DNA of 54,676 nt, taken from positions 1-54,676 of the forward strand of contig NZ_JAQWOO010000035.1 in NCBI RefSeq assembly GCF_029245835.1, written 5' to 3'. A model generated the notes under the pieces. It was not told the DNA's origin. It ran no database searches and saw only the letters and a list, made by a program, of their open reading frames with translations. The translations under genes and the position numbers were made by a program. Shown piece after piece: positions 10,898-17,526 of this stretch (within the stretch, counting starts at the first letter, position 1; each line of letters starts with the position of its first letter). The stretch comes from Algibacter sp. (GTDB lineage: Bacteria; Bacteroidota; Bacteroidia; Flavobacteriales; Flavobacteriaceae).

Positions 10898-11335
10898 TTA
10901 AGAAGGAAATTTTCCTGTTACAGTTATTCCCATCGATCTTGCTGTTCCAGCAACCATTTTCATAGCAGACTCTATAGTAAATGCATTTAAATCTACCATT
11001 TTGTCTTCTGCGATGGTTTTAACCTGATCCCAAGATACTTTAGCTACTTTTTTTCGGTTTGGCTCTCCAGACCCTTTCTTCACTTTTGCAGATTCTAATA
11101 ATTGAACTGCTGCCGGTGGAGTTTTAATTACAAAGTCAAATGATTTGTCTTTGTAAACAGATATAACAACAGGTAATACTTTACCTGCCTTATCTTGGGT
11201 TCTGGCATTGAATTGCTTACAGAACTCCATGATGTTAACACCTGCAGCTCCTAAAGCGGGTCCAACCGGTGGCGATGGATTCGCAGCACCTCCCCGAACT
11301 TGTAACTTAACTACTTTACCTAATTCTTTTGCCAT
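10898..11335 (-). CDS. rplK: 50S ribosomal protein L11 (uL11)
   Basis: The 145-residue protein binds the GTPase-associated region of 23S rRNA. The Pro-rich N-terminal domain ([20 protein letters not shown]) and the C-terminal RNA-binding domain ([27 protein letters not shown]) are complete. It lies 71 bp after nusG and 20 bp before rplA. It is full length and shows no unusual substitutions in the thiostrepton-contact Pro region that I can see. Confidence 0.98.
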   Translation of the reverse strand: MAKELGKVVKLQVRGGAANPSPPVGPALGAAGVNIMEFCKQFNARTQDKAGKVLPVVISVYKDKSFDFVIKTPPAAVQLLESAKVKKGSGEPNRKKVAKVSWDQVKTIAEDKMVDLNAFTIESAMKMVAGTARSMGITVTGKFPS

Positions 11336-11406
11336 TTTTAATAATTTAATTTTTGATGTTATCTCTCATTTGGAAGCGAGAGACTCATCTATCTAATGTA
11401 ACACTC

Positions 11407-11961
11407 TTATACTTTTTCAACCTGCATATAACTTAATTCTAATGGTGTTTTTCTTCCGAAAATTTTAACCATAACTTCAAGTTTACGCTTTTCTTCGTTT
11501 ATCTTTTCGATAGTACCATCAAATCCATTGAAAGGTCCATCAATAACTTTAACGGTTTCACCTTTAGTAAAAGGAATGGCAACATTTGCACTTTCTTCTA
11601 CTGCTAATTCATCAACCTTACCTAACATTCTGTTTACTTCAGATTGTCTTAATGGTACGGGGTCTCCGCCTTTTGTTTCCCCTAAAAAACCGATAACATT
11701 AGTAACCGATCTTATGATATGAGGAACCTCTCCAGTTAAATTAGCTTGAACCATAATATATCCAGGGAAAAACACTTTTTCTTTGTGAATTTTTTTTCCG
11801 TTTCGGATTTGTACTACGCGCTCTGTTGGAACCAATACTTGATCAACATAATCTTGTAAACCTAGACGAGCAATTTCATTTTCTATGTAGGTTTTAATTT
11901 TGCTTTCTTGACCACTTACAGCACGAACAACATACCATTTTTTTTCACTTACTTCAGACAT
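11407..11961 (-). CDS. nusG: Transcription termination/antitermination factor NusG
   Basis: The 184-residue protein binds RNA polymerase and couples it to Rho or to the ribosome. The NGN domain starts at KKWYVVRAVSGQESKIKTYI, and the C-terminal KOW domain contains FTKGETVKVIDGPFNGFDGT. It is the housekeeping form, in its usual place between secE (11 bp upstream) and rplK, so it is not a capsule-specific UpxY/RfaH-type paralogue. Length is standard. Confidence 0.98.
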   Translation of the reverse strand: MSEVSEKKWYVVRAVSGQESKIKTYIENEIARLGLQDYVDQVLVPTERVVQIRNGKKIHKEKVFFPGYIMVQANLTGEVPHIIRSVTNVIGFLGETKGGDPVPLRQSEVNRMLGKVDELAVEESANVAIPFTKGETVKVIDGPFNGFDGTIEKINEEKRKLEVMVKIFGRKTPLELSYMQVEKV

Positions 11962-11972
11962 AAATTTTGTTT

Positions 11973-12170
11973 TTAACCGTTAATCCATTGAAAGTAAGCT
12001 TCTATAACTTTACTAAAAACTGTATCTACACCCCAAATAGCTAGGGAAAATATAATAGAGAATACAGCTACTAAAACTGTTAAACTTTGCGCTTCTGCCC
12101 ACGTAGGCCATGTCACATTATTCTTTAGTTCTCCGAATGATTCTTTTATATAATTTACAATTCCAGCCAT
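11973..12170 (-). CDS. secE: Preprotein translocase subunit SecE
   Basis: I choose the ATG at 12170 (MAGIVNYIKESFGELKNNVT), giving 65 residues, which is the single-membrane-helix SecE size of non-enterobacteria. The frame stays open upstream to 12251, but that extension would run through the tRNA-Trp gene and is not credible. The amphipathic helix with NNVTWPTWAEAQ is followed by one hydrophobic helix (LTVLVAVFSIIFSLAIWGV). SecE clamps the SecYEG channel in the inner membrane. It lies 11 bp before nusG, its near-universal partner. Confidence 0.97.
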   Translation of the reverse strand: MAGIVNYIKESFGELKNNVTWPTWAEAQSLTVLVAVFSIIFSLAIWGVDTVFSKVIEAYFQWING

Positions 12171-12221
12171 GATATTATTTTCTTTTTTATCTAAATTGAA
12201 ATGGTACTCAATTTCATATTG

Positions 12222-12294
12222 CACGGGCGGAGAGACTCGAACTCCCGACACCTGGTTTTGGAGACCAGTGCTCTACCAACTGAGCTACGCCCGT
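12222..12294 (-). tRNA. tRNA-Trp (CCA)
   Basis: A complete cloverleaf: acceptor ACGGGCG / CGCCCGT, D-arm GCTCAGTTGGTAGAGC, anticodon loop CTCCAAA with anticodon CCA, and T-arm GGGAGTTCGAGTCTCCC-like. The 3' CCA is not encoded. It lies between tuf and secE, which is common in Bacteroidota. Confidence 0.96.
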
Positions 12295-12360
12295 AAATAC
12301 AAGTCAAGGTATTCCGAAAAAAACGGAATACCTTAGCTTATAATATTTATTTAAACTGTA

Positions 12361-13548
12361 TTAGTCTAATATCTCAGTTACCTGACCAGCACCAACTGTT
12401 CTACCACCTTCACGAATTGCGAAACGTAAACCTACGTTCATTGCAATTTTCTGAATTAATTCAACAGTAATAGTTAAGTTATCTCCAGGCATAACCATTT
12501 CAACTCCATCAGGAAGCGCAATGTTTCCAGTTACGTCAGTAGTACGAACATAAAACTGAGGACGGTAGTTGTTATGGAATGGAGTATGACGTCCACCTTC
12601 TTCTTTTTTAAGGATATAAACCTCAGCTTTAAATTTAGCGTGTGGTGTTACAGAACCTGGCTTTGTAATAACCATACCTCTTGAGATTTGAGATTTCTCA
12701 ATACCCCTTAATAAGATACCAGCATTATCACCAGCCTCACCTCTATCTAATATTTGACGGAACATTTCAATACCTGTAATAGTAGATGTTAACTTTTCAG
12801 CCCCCATACCAATAATTTCTACAGGATCTCCAGTATTTGCTACACCAGTTTCAATACGACCAGTTGCAACAGTACCACGACCAGTAATAGAGAATACATC
12901 TTCAATAGGCATTAAGAAAGGCTTGTCCATATCACGTACTGGCTCTTCAATCCACTCATCACAAGCTTTCATTAACTCCAATACTGTATCCACCCATTTT
13001 TGCTCACCATTAAGTGCACCTAAAGCAGAACCAGAAACTACAGGTCCATTATCTCCATCATACTCATAGAAAGATAATAAATCTCTGATTTCCATATCTA
13101 CTAATTCAAGTAACTCTTCATCATCAACCATATCCACTTTATTCATGAATACAACGATACGAGGAATACCTACCTGACGTCCTAATAAGATATGCTCACG
13201 AGTTTGTGGCATAGGACCATCAGTCGCAGCTACTACTAATATTGCACCATCCATTTGCGCAGCACCAGTAACCATATTCTTAACATAATCGGCGTGACCT
13301 GGACAGTCAACGTGTGCGTAGTGACGATTTTCTGTTTGATATTCTACGTGTGACGTATTAATTGTGATACCTCTTTCTTTTTCCTCTGGAGCGTTATCAA
13401 TTTGATCAAATGATCTTGCTTCTGAGAAACCTGCATCAGCTAATACTTTAGTAATAGCAGCAGTTAAAGTTGTTTTACCGTGATCTACGTGTCCAATTGT
13501 ACCAATGTTTAAGTGTGGTTTTGAACGATCGAAAGTTGCCTTTGCCAT
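12361..13548 (-). CDS. tuf: Elongation factor Tu
   Basis: The 395-residue GTPase delivers aminoacyl-tRNA to the ribosome. The G1 motif GHVDHGKT is at 19-26, with DCPGH and NKVD following, and domains 2 and 3 are complete to the C-terminal [14 protein letters not shown]. It sits directly downstream of four tRNA genes and upstream of tRNA-Trp and secE, the classic tufB arrangement. Only one copy is present in this window. Confidence 0.99.
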   Translation of the reverse strand: MAKATFDRSKPHLNIGTIGHVDHGKTTLTAAITKVLADAGFSEARSFDQIDNAPEEKERGITINTSHVEYQTENRHYAHVDCPGHADYVKNMVTGAAQMDGAILVVAATDGPMPQTREHILLGRQVGIPRIVVFMNKVDMVDDEELLELVDMEIRDLLSFYEYDGDNGPVVSGSALGALNGEQKWVDTVLELMKACDEWIEEPVRDMDKPFLMPIEDVFSITGRGTVATGRIETGVANTGDPVEIIGMGAEKLTSTITGIEMFRQILDRGEAGDNAGILLRGIEKSQISRGMVITKPGSVTPHAKFKAEVYILKKEEGGRHTPFHNNYRPQFYVRTTDVTGNIALPDGVEMVMPGDNLTITVELIQKIAMNVGLRFAIREGGRTVGAGQVTEILD

Positions 13549-13616
13549 GTTTTTAAATAATTTTAATCTTAGTTATATAATAATACTTTGTGTATTCTTT
13601 CTTTTACTCTTAATAG

Positions 13617-13688
13617 AGCCAATGACGAGAATTGAACTCGTGACCTCTTCCTTACCAAGGAAACGCTCTACCCCTGAGCTACACCGGC
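13617..13688 (-). tRNA. tRNA-Thr (GGU)
   Basis: Acceptor stem GCCGGTG / CATTGGC (with G-U pairs), anticodon stem TTTCC / GGAAG and loop TTGGTAA give anticodon GGT. CCA is not encoded. It is the last of four tRNAs before tuf. Confidence 0.95.
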
Positions 13689-13754
13689 GTAAAGTTTTTA
13701 TTTCCTATTCTCTCAAACACAATTTTTTAAACTGTTTTAACATGAAAGAAGAGA

Positions 13755-13772
13755 TTCCTGCCTTCGCAGGAA
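13755..13772 (-). repeat. Short palindromic element, copy 1
   Basis: TTCCTGC-CTTC-GCAGGAA is a perfect 7-bp hairpin within a longer conserved stretch (gagattcctg...aattta). On the transcribed strand it lies directly after the 3' end of tRNA-Gly. Two further copies occur at 14065-14082 and 25657-25674. Confidence 0.8.
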
Positions 13773-13779
13773 TTTATTG

Positions 13780-13852
13780 AGCGAGAGACCAGGTTCGAAC
13801 TGGCGACATTCAGCTTGGAAGGCTGACGCTCTACCAACTGAGCTACTCTCGC
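13780..13852 (-). tRNA. tRNA-Gly (UCC)
   Basis: Acceptor GCGAGAG / CTCTCGC, anticodon stem TCAGC / GCTGA with loop CTTCCAA, anticodon TCC. CCA is not encoded. Third tRNA of the tuf cluster. Confidence 0.95.
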
Positions 13853-13918
13853 AATTTTTGATAAGTTAAAACTTATCTGGTTTACAATATTTCAACAAAA
13901 AAATCAAAAAAAAAGTTG

Positions 13919-14000
<82 letters not shown>

Positions 14001-14064
14001 AATTAACTTTATTTCATTTTTTTCAAGAACGTCCTCAAAACAACTATTTTTTTGTGTTTTGAGA

Positions 14065-14082
14065 TTCCTGCTTTCGCAAGAA
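14065..14082 (-). repeat. Short palindromic element, copy 2
   Basis: TTCCTGC-TTTC-GCAAGAA, the same hairpin as at 13755 with a G-U-compatible change in the stem. On the transcribed strand it lies directly after tRNA-Thr(UGU), the same relative position as copy 1 after tRNA-Gly. Confidence 0.8.
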
Positions 14083-14089
14083 TTTAAAG

Positions 14090-14163
14090 AGCCGATGGAG
14101 GGACTCGAACCCACGACCTGCTGATTACAAATCAGCTGCTCTAGCCAGCTGAGCTACATCGGC
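14090..14163 (-). tRNA. tRNA-Thr (UGU)
   Basis: Acceptor GCCGATG / CATCGGC, anticodon stem CTGAT / ATCAG with loop TTGTA-type and anticodon TGT, T-arm GTGGGTTCGAGTCCC-like. CCA is not encoded. First tRNA of the tRNA-tuf operon, just after a near-consensus promoter. Confidence 0.95.
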
Positions 14164-14196
14164 TTTTTCTGAGTTTATTTTACAAAAAAACCACAT

Positions 14197-14224
14197 AAAA
14201 AAAGCCCGCTATTTCTAACGGACT
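14197..14224 (-). terminator. Rho-independent terminator after hpf
   Basis: On the minus strand the stem AGTCCGTTA / TAGCGGGCT (two G-U pairs) closes a GAAA tetraloop and is followed by seven T residues. It lies 52 bp past the hpf stop. It overlaps the expected transcription start of the next promoter. Confidence 0.85.
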
Positions 14225-14225
14225 G

Positions 14226-14255
14226 CAAATGTATAGATTTTTTACTTTATTCAAA
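14226..14255 (-). promoter_or_regulatory. Promoter of the tRNA-tuf operon
   Basis: The minus strand has TTTG (14255-14252), an 18-bp spacer and TACATTTG (14233-14226), close to the Bacteroidota primary sigma consensus TTTG-N19-TAnnTTTG. Transcription would begin near 14219, at the hpf terminator hairpin, and run through four tRNAs into tuf. Confidence 0.65.
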
Positions 14256-14275
14256 ACATTTTTTGAGAAATTTTA

Positions 14276-14578
14276 CTATAAATGTGCACTTAATTTTTCT
14301 TTTCTCTTTTTAAGTTGTCTTTGAAGCGATGCAACTGCCATATCTACACCTTCTTCAAAGGATTTGCATTGCTTTTTTACTATTAGAGTATCTCCGGGTA
14401 CACTTACTTTTGCTTCAAATATTTTATTTTCTTTATTACTCGTATTTTCAACTTTTAAAAAAACATCAGATTTAATGACTTTATCATAATACATATCTAA
14501 TTTATCCATGCGTTGCTGAACGAAATCTATTAACTTTTGGTCTGCATTAAAATTAACTGATTGTGTGTTTACCTTCAT
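14276..14578 (-). CDS. hpf: Ribosome hibernation-promoting factor, short form (HPF/YfiA family)
   Basis: The 100-residue protein is the single beta-alpha-beta-beta-beta-alpha domain of HPF/RaiA, without the extra dimerisation domain of long HPF. It begins MKVNTQSVNFNADQKLIDFV and ends in a Lys/Arg-rich helix (LQRQLKKRKEKLSAHL). It binds the decoding centre of stalled 30S subunits. It follows the recombinase gene by 36 bp and is closed by its own terminator. Whether the cell uses it for 100S dimers or for storage of 70S cannot be read from sequence. Confidence 0.9.
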   Translation of the reverse strand: MKVNTQSVNFNADQKLIDFVQQRMDKLDMYYDKVIKSDVFLKVENTSNKENKIFEAKVSVPGDTLIVKKQCKSFEEGVDMAVASLQRQLKKRKEKLSAHL

Positions 14579-14614
14579 AATCCTTTTTTTGGTTAGACAA
14601 TAATTTTACAAATA

Positions 14615-15505
14615 CTACTTTTTACTTCTTGGATGTGCATCTATATGCACTTTTTTTAGTTCGGCTATACTATTATGAGTATAAACTTGTGTAGCAGCTA
14701 AACTGGAATGACCTAGAAGTTCTTTAACAGCATTTAAATCGGCACCTTGATTTAACAAATGTGTAGCAAAAGAGTGCCTGAGTATATGTGGACTCTTTTT
14801 TACTTTTGAAGATGCTAAACTAAAATACTCATTTATTATTCTGTAAACAAGTGTTTCATATATTTTAACGCCTTTTTTCGTTAAAAAGAGATACTCTGCA
14901 TCCGAAATACTCTCAAGTTTATTTCTTAGATGTAAATATTTACTAGCTGTTTCCACTACAGATTTTAATAACGGAACGATGCGCTCTTTATTTCGTTTGC
15001 CTAATACTTTTAGTGTTTTAGTATTTAAATCTATACTTGTAAGTTTGAGTTCAACAAGTTCAATTCTCCTGATACCGGTTGAATAAAATAATTCGATAAT
15101 GAATTTATCGCGTACACTTTCAAAATCGTCAGCAAAATTTAAATCGTCCAAAACAGTTTTTATCTCTGCTTCTGAAAATGGGACTTGAATTTTTTTACTT
15201 GTTTTAAGTGCTCTATGTTTTGATAGCGGATTAAGCTTAATATCACCGGTTTTTAAAAGAAACTTAAAATAGGTGTTTAAAGCTGAAACTTTCCGATTGA
15301 TACTTCGGTTTGACAACCCTTTTTCTACAAGTGATACTATCCAACTTCTTATTTGAGAATAATTGACATTTATTATTAAATTGGTATCGTATTCGCCTTT
15401 TATGAATTCTAAAAAGTCTTCTAAATCATTTTGATAGGCATTCACAGTTAACTTGGAATAATTTTTTTCCAGTAATAAATAATCTGTAAAGGAATTGAAA
15501 GACAT
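14615..15505 (-). CDS. xerC: Tyrosine recombinase, XerC/XerD type
   Basis: The 296-residue protein has the usual Xer layout: an N-terminal SAM-like DNA-binding domain (about 1-90) and a catalytic domain with Arg146 (STGIRRIEL), Lys170, His240 and Arg243 (HILRHS), His266 (LGHSS) and the nucleophile Tyr275 (QVYTH). Xer recombinases resolve chromosome dimers at dif. Its place between rpsU and hpf, with no integrase cargo, argues for a housekeeping role and not a mobile element. XerC versus XerD cannot be decided from this sequence alone. Confidence 0.9.
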   Translation of the reverse strand: MSFNSFTDYLLLEKNYSKLTVNAYQNDLEDFLEFIKGEYDTNLIINVNYSQIRSWIVSLVEKGLSNRSINRKVSALNTYFKFLLKTGDIKLNPLSKHRALKTSKKIQVPFSEAEIKTVLDDLNFADDFESVRDKFIIELFYSTGIRRIELVELKLTSIDLNTKTLKVLGKRNKERIVPLLKSVVETASKYLHLRNKLESISDAEYLFLTKKGVKIYETLVYRIINEYFSLASSKVKKSPHILRHSFATHLLNQGADLNAVKELLGHSSLAATQVYTHNSIAELKKVHIDAHPRSKK

Positions 15506-15596
15506 CTTTTTAAGTTAAAAGTTTAAAGTTAAAAGTTAAAAGTCAATACCGCAACTTTAAAACTACATATAACCAATGAATACTTATTGCGCAAAA

Positions 15597-15654
15597 ATCC
15601 CGCTAGATACTGAAAGAATTCCGATAGCTATCGGAACAGTAAACATAGCGGGAT
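15597..15654 (-). promoter_or_regulatory. Nested inverted repeats between rpsU and xerC
   Basis: An outer perfect 9-bp pair (atcccgcta 15597-15605 / tagcgggat 15646-15654) encloses a perfect 18-bp palindrome (ttccgatagctatcggaa, 15619-15636). No long T-run follows on the minus strand. It lies just after the rpsU stop and may attenuate or process the rpsU-xerC transcript. Confidence 0.6.
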
Positions 15655-15679
15655 TGTATGATTTTAAAAAAAGTACTAT

Positions 15680-15874
15680 TTATACTTCTTCTGCATCTCT
15701 TAAACTTTGTATGTATTGCGCTTTTTTAACTTGCGCTCTACGTTCAACTGAAGGTTTAGTGAACTGTTTACGTTCTTGCAACTGATTTTTAACCGTTGTT
15801 TTTACAAACTTTCGTTTGTAACGCTTTAGTGCTCTATCTATATTTTCTCCTTCTTTAACTGGAATTCTTAACAT
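15680..15874 (-). CDS. rpsU: 30S ribosomal protein S21 (bS21)
   Basis: The 64-residue basic protein begins MLRIPVKEGENIDRALKRYK and contains the R/K-rich KRKFVKTTVKNQLQERKQFT helix region of bS21. In Bacteroidota bS21, with bS18 and bS6, holds the 16S rRNA 3' tail so that ordinary Shine-Dalgarno pairing is blocked. Here the gene itself has a consensus AGGAGG 10 nt before the start, unlike any other gene in the window, which fits the autoregulation known for flavobacterial rpsU. A near-consensus promoter lies upstream. Confidence 0.97.
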   Translation of the reverse strand: MLRIPVKEGENIDRALKRYKRKFVKTTVKNQLQERKQFTKPSVERRAQVKKAQYIQSLRDAEEV

Positions 15875-15884
15875 AGTGTCTTAA

Positions 15885-15890
15885 CCTCCT
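15885..15890 (-). promoter_or_regulatory. Strong Shine-Dalgarno of rpsU
   Basis: The minus strand reads AGAGAGGAGGTTAAGACACT before the ATG, with AGGAGG separated from it by 10 nt. Other genes here lack such a match. The site probably lets ribosomes deficient in bS21 translate rpsU preferentially. Confidence 0.8.
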
Positions 15891-15912
15891 CTCTTTTAGA
15901 TTTTTCAAGGCG

Positions 15913-15943
15913 CAAATATAAAAAGTAATTTAAAATTTGCAAT
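15913..15943 (-). promoter_or_regulatory. Promoter of rpsU
   Basis: On the minus strand TTG (15942-15940), a 19-bp spacer and TATATTTG (15920-15913) match the Bacteroidota TTTG-N19-TAnnTTTG promoter. The start would be near 15906, leaving a leader of about 30 nt that carries the Shine-Dalgarno sequence. Confidence 0.75.
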
Positions 15944-16129
15944 GATGTGGGATGTTATTTTTTAATGTGCTTTTTTTTAGAAAAAAGCCATTGAATTTGT
16001 CGGAAAAATTAGCTAATTTGGCTTGACTTCTGATATAAAACATTAAAACGATTTTATATCATGAGAATTAAACGAACCTCTACAAAAAAAGAACAATTTT
16101 CGAATTGATACAATAGCTGGTAAATATGT

Positions 16130-16211
16130 GCGTTAGGGATTGAACGGCATGTTTGAGCTCCCCGACCTTGGAGGGAGCGAGTAGTGAAAGCCCGACCCTT
16201 GGGTAACGTCC
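16130..16211 (+). repeat. Dispersed structured element, copy A
   Basis: It starts gcgttagggattg, ends gggtaacgtcc, and has internal agtagtgaaagcccgaccc. The outer segments gcgtta / taacg can pair, and a gaccc-tt-gggt hairpin closes the 3' side. The central hairpin region (gagctcc...ggagg) differs from the other copies. It lies downstream of the acyl-CoA dehydrogenase gene. Confidence 0.75.
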
Positions 16212-16277
16212 AAATTCTCGATACTATTCCAAAAAAAAAAAATCGGAATAACTCGAAGTGACAACAATTCACATCTA

Positions 16278-16319
16278 AGTTGCGGATTTATATTCCTTTT
16301 TATCAATTATAATTTTAGC
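16278..16319 (-). repeat. Duplicated 3' end of the acyl-CoA dehydrogenase gene
   Basis: These 42 bp match 16363-16404, inside the end of the gene, with three mismatches. Read in the gene's sense the copy would encode AKIIIDKKEYKSAT then TAG; two of the three changes are synonymous (GAG/GAA, TAC/TAT) and the third gives Pro to Ser. A further 15-bp inverted copy lies at 16339-16353 and can pair with either direct copy. Confidence 0.85.
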
Positions 16320-16356
16320 AAATTGTGATATAATTTTCGCTAAAACTATAATTAAT

Positions 16357-17526
16357 TTAATTAGTTGCGGGTTTGTACTCCTTTTTATCAATTATAATTT
16401 TAGCGATAATTTCACGTAAAATTTCTGAAGTTCCCCCACCAATAGGCCCTAGCCTACTATCGCGCAGTAAACGTGCCATAGGATAATTTTCCATGTAACC
16501 ATAACCGCCTAAAAACTGAAGGCATTGGTAAATAACCTCGTCGGCCATTTTAGTAGACTTTAGTTTTGACATGGTGGCTTCTTTAACAACATACTCACCT
16601 TTATTTAATCTGAAGGCTATTGTATAATTAAAGGATTTGTTAATCTCCATATCTGAATATAAATCAGCTATATTGTGTCTTAGCGCTTGGAATTTATCTA
16701 TAGTCTTGCCAAAAGCTTCGCGTTCGCTCATATATTGTAGTGCATATTCTAAAGCAAATTCTGCACGTGCATGGGCATTTATTCCCATTATTAAACGCTC
16801 TAATGCAAAGTGTTGCATGATGTATGAGAAGCCTTTATTCTCTTCGCCCAAAAGATTTGCAAAAGGTACTTTTACGTTATCGAAAGCAATTTCTCCAGTA
16901 TCAGAAGCACGCCAACCTAGTTTATCCAATTTGGTTGCCGACACGCCTGCCATATCTCTATCGATAACAAAAATACTAATGCCTTTATTACCAAGTTCTG
17001 GGGTTGTTTTTGCCGCAACCACTAAGTAGTTGCTTGAAATGCCATTGGTAATAAAGGTTTTGGAACCATTAATTATATAATGATCGTCTTTTTTTACAGC
17101 TGTTGTTCGCATACCTGCCACATCGCTTCCTCCAAAAGGTTCTGAAATGCAAAGACATCCTATTTTATCCCCTGTGATACTTGGTACTAAATATTTTTGT
17201 TTGATGGCTTCATCTCCTTCTGCATTTAAGTGTGTCATAGCTAAATAAGCATGTGCCCAAATAGCTGCGGCAAAACCACCAGAATTTATTTTTTGAAGTT
17301 CTTCAAGTAATATAACGGTGTAGAATAAATCTAAATCCATACCACCATAAGTTTCTGGGTAATTAATACCGAAGAAACCCATATCTCCAAATTTTTTCCA
17401 AATAAATCTTTCGATGCTACCTGCTTTTTCCCATTTTTCGATGTGAGGGACTACTTCTTTTTGTAAAAAATCTTGAAGGCTTTTTCTAAAAAGATTGTGT
17501 TCTTCAGTGAAGTACATACTATTCAT
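16357..17526 (-). CDS. Acyl-CoA dehydrogenase
   Basis: The 389-residue flavoprotein catalyses alpha,beta-dehydrogenation of acyl-CoA thioesters. It shows the family layout: N-terminal helical domain (FTEEHNLFRKSLQDFLQKEV), middle beta domain with CLCISEPFGGSDVAGMRTTA and FITNGISSNYLVVAAKT, and C-terminal helical domain with QALRHNIADLYSDME, QCLQFLGGYGYMENYPMARL and RDSRLGPIGGGTSEILREII. The catalytic Glu in GGTSE is present. Start at 17526 directly abuts the upstream TGA; an alternative ATG is three codons in. Substrate chain length is not predictable. A copy of its 3' end follows downstream. Confidence 0.93.
   Translation of the reverse strand: MNSMYFTEEHNLFRKSLQDFLQKEVVPHIEKWEKAGSIERFIWKKFGDMGFFGINYPETYGGMDLDLFYTVILLEELQKINSGGFAAAIWAHAYLAMTHLNAEGDEAIKQKYLVPSITGDKIGCLCISEPFGGSDVAGMRTTAVKKDDHYIINGSKTFITNGISSNYLVVAAKTTPELGNKGISIFVIDRDMAGVSATKLDKLGWRASDTGEIAFDNVKVPFANLLGEENKGFSYIMQHFALERLIMGINAHARAEFALEYALQYMSEREAFGKTIDKFQALRHNIADLYSDMEINKSFNYTIAFRLNKGEYVVKEATMSKLKSTKMADEVIYQCLQFLGGYGYMENYPMARLLRDSRLGPIGGGTSEILREIIAKIIIDKKEYKPATN

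Larger units (their letters stand above)
15944..16356. other. Gene-poor stretch between rpsU and the acyl-CoA dehydrogenase gene
   Basis: No convincing gene is present. From left to right it holds a perfect 10-bp inverted repeat (16031-16040 / 16052-16061) ending at an ATG of a 15-codon frame (MRIKRTSTKKEQFSN, 16061-16108), one copy of the dispersed structured element (16130-16211), a hairpin tattcc/ggaata around a run of 12 A, and a 42-bp copy of the end of the acyl-CoA dehydrogenase gene (16278-16319) with an inverted partial copy at 16339-16353. A longer open frame on the minus strand across 16054-16272 follows the repeat and is not credible. Confidence 0.7.

Noticed and set aside
12171-12251. 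N-terminal extension of secE
   Set aside because: The extra codons overlap the tRNA-Trp gene; the ATG at 12170 gives the normal SecE N-terminus.
14615-15505. xerC considered as a mobile-element integrase
   Set aside because: It is 296 residues, Xer-like, sits between rpsU and hpf in a conserved housekeeping context, and no att sites or cargo are visible despite nearby tRNA genes.
15511-15542. aagttaaaagtttaaagtt simple repeats
   Set aside because: Low-complexity A/T repeats of this type, also near 30715, are common between genes in such genomes and show no further structure.
16054-16272. 72-codon frame on the minus strand
   Set aside because: It coincides with the dispersed structured element and a poly-A/T run; composition is not protein-like.
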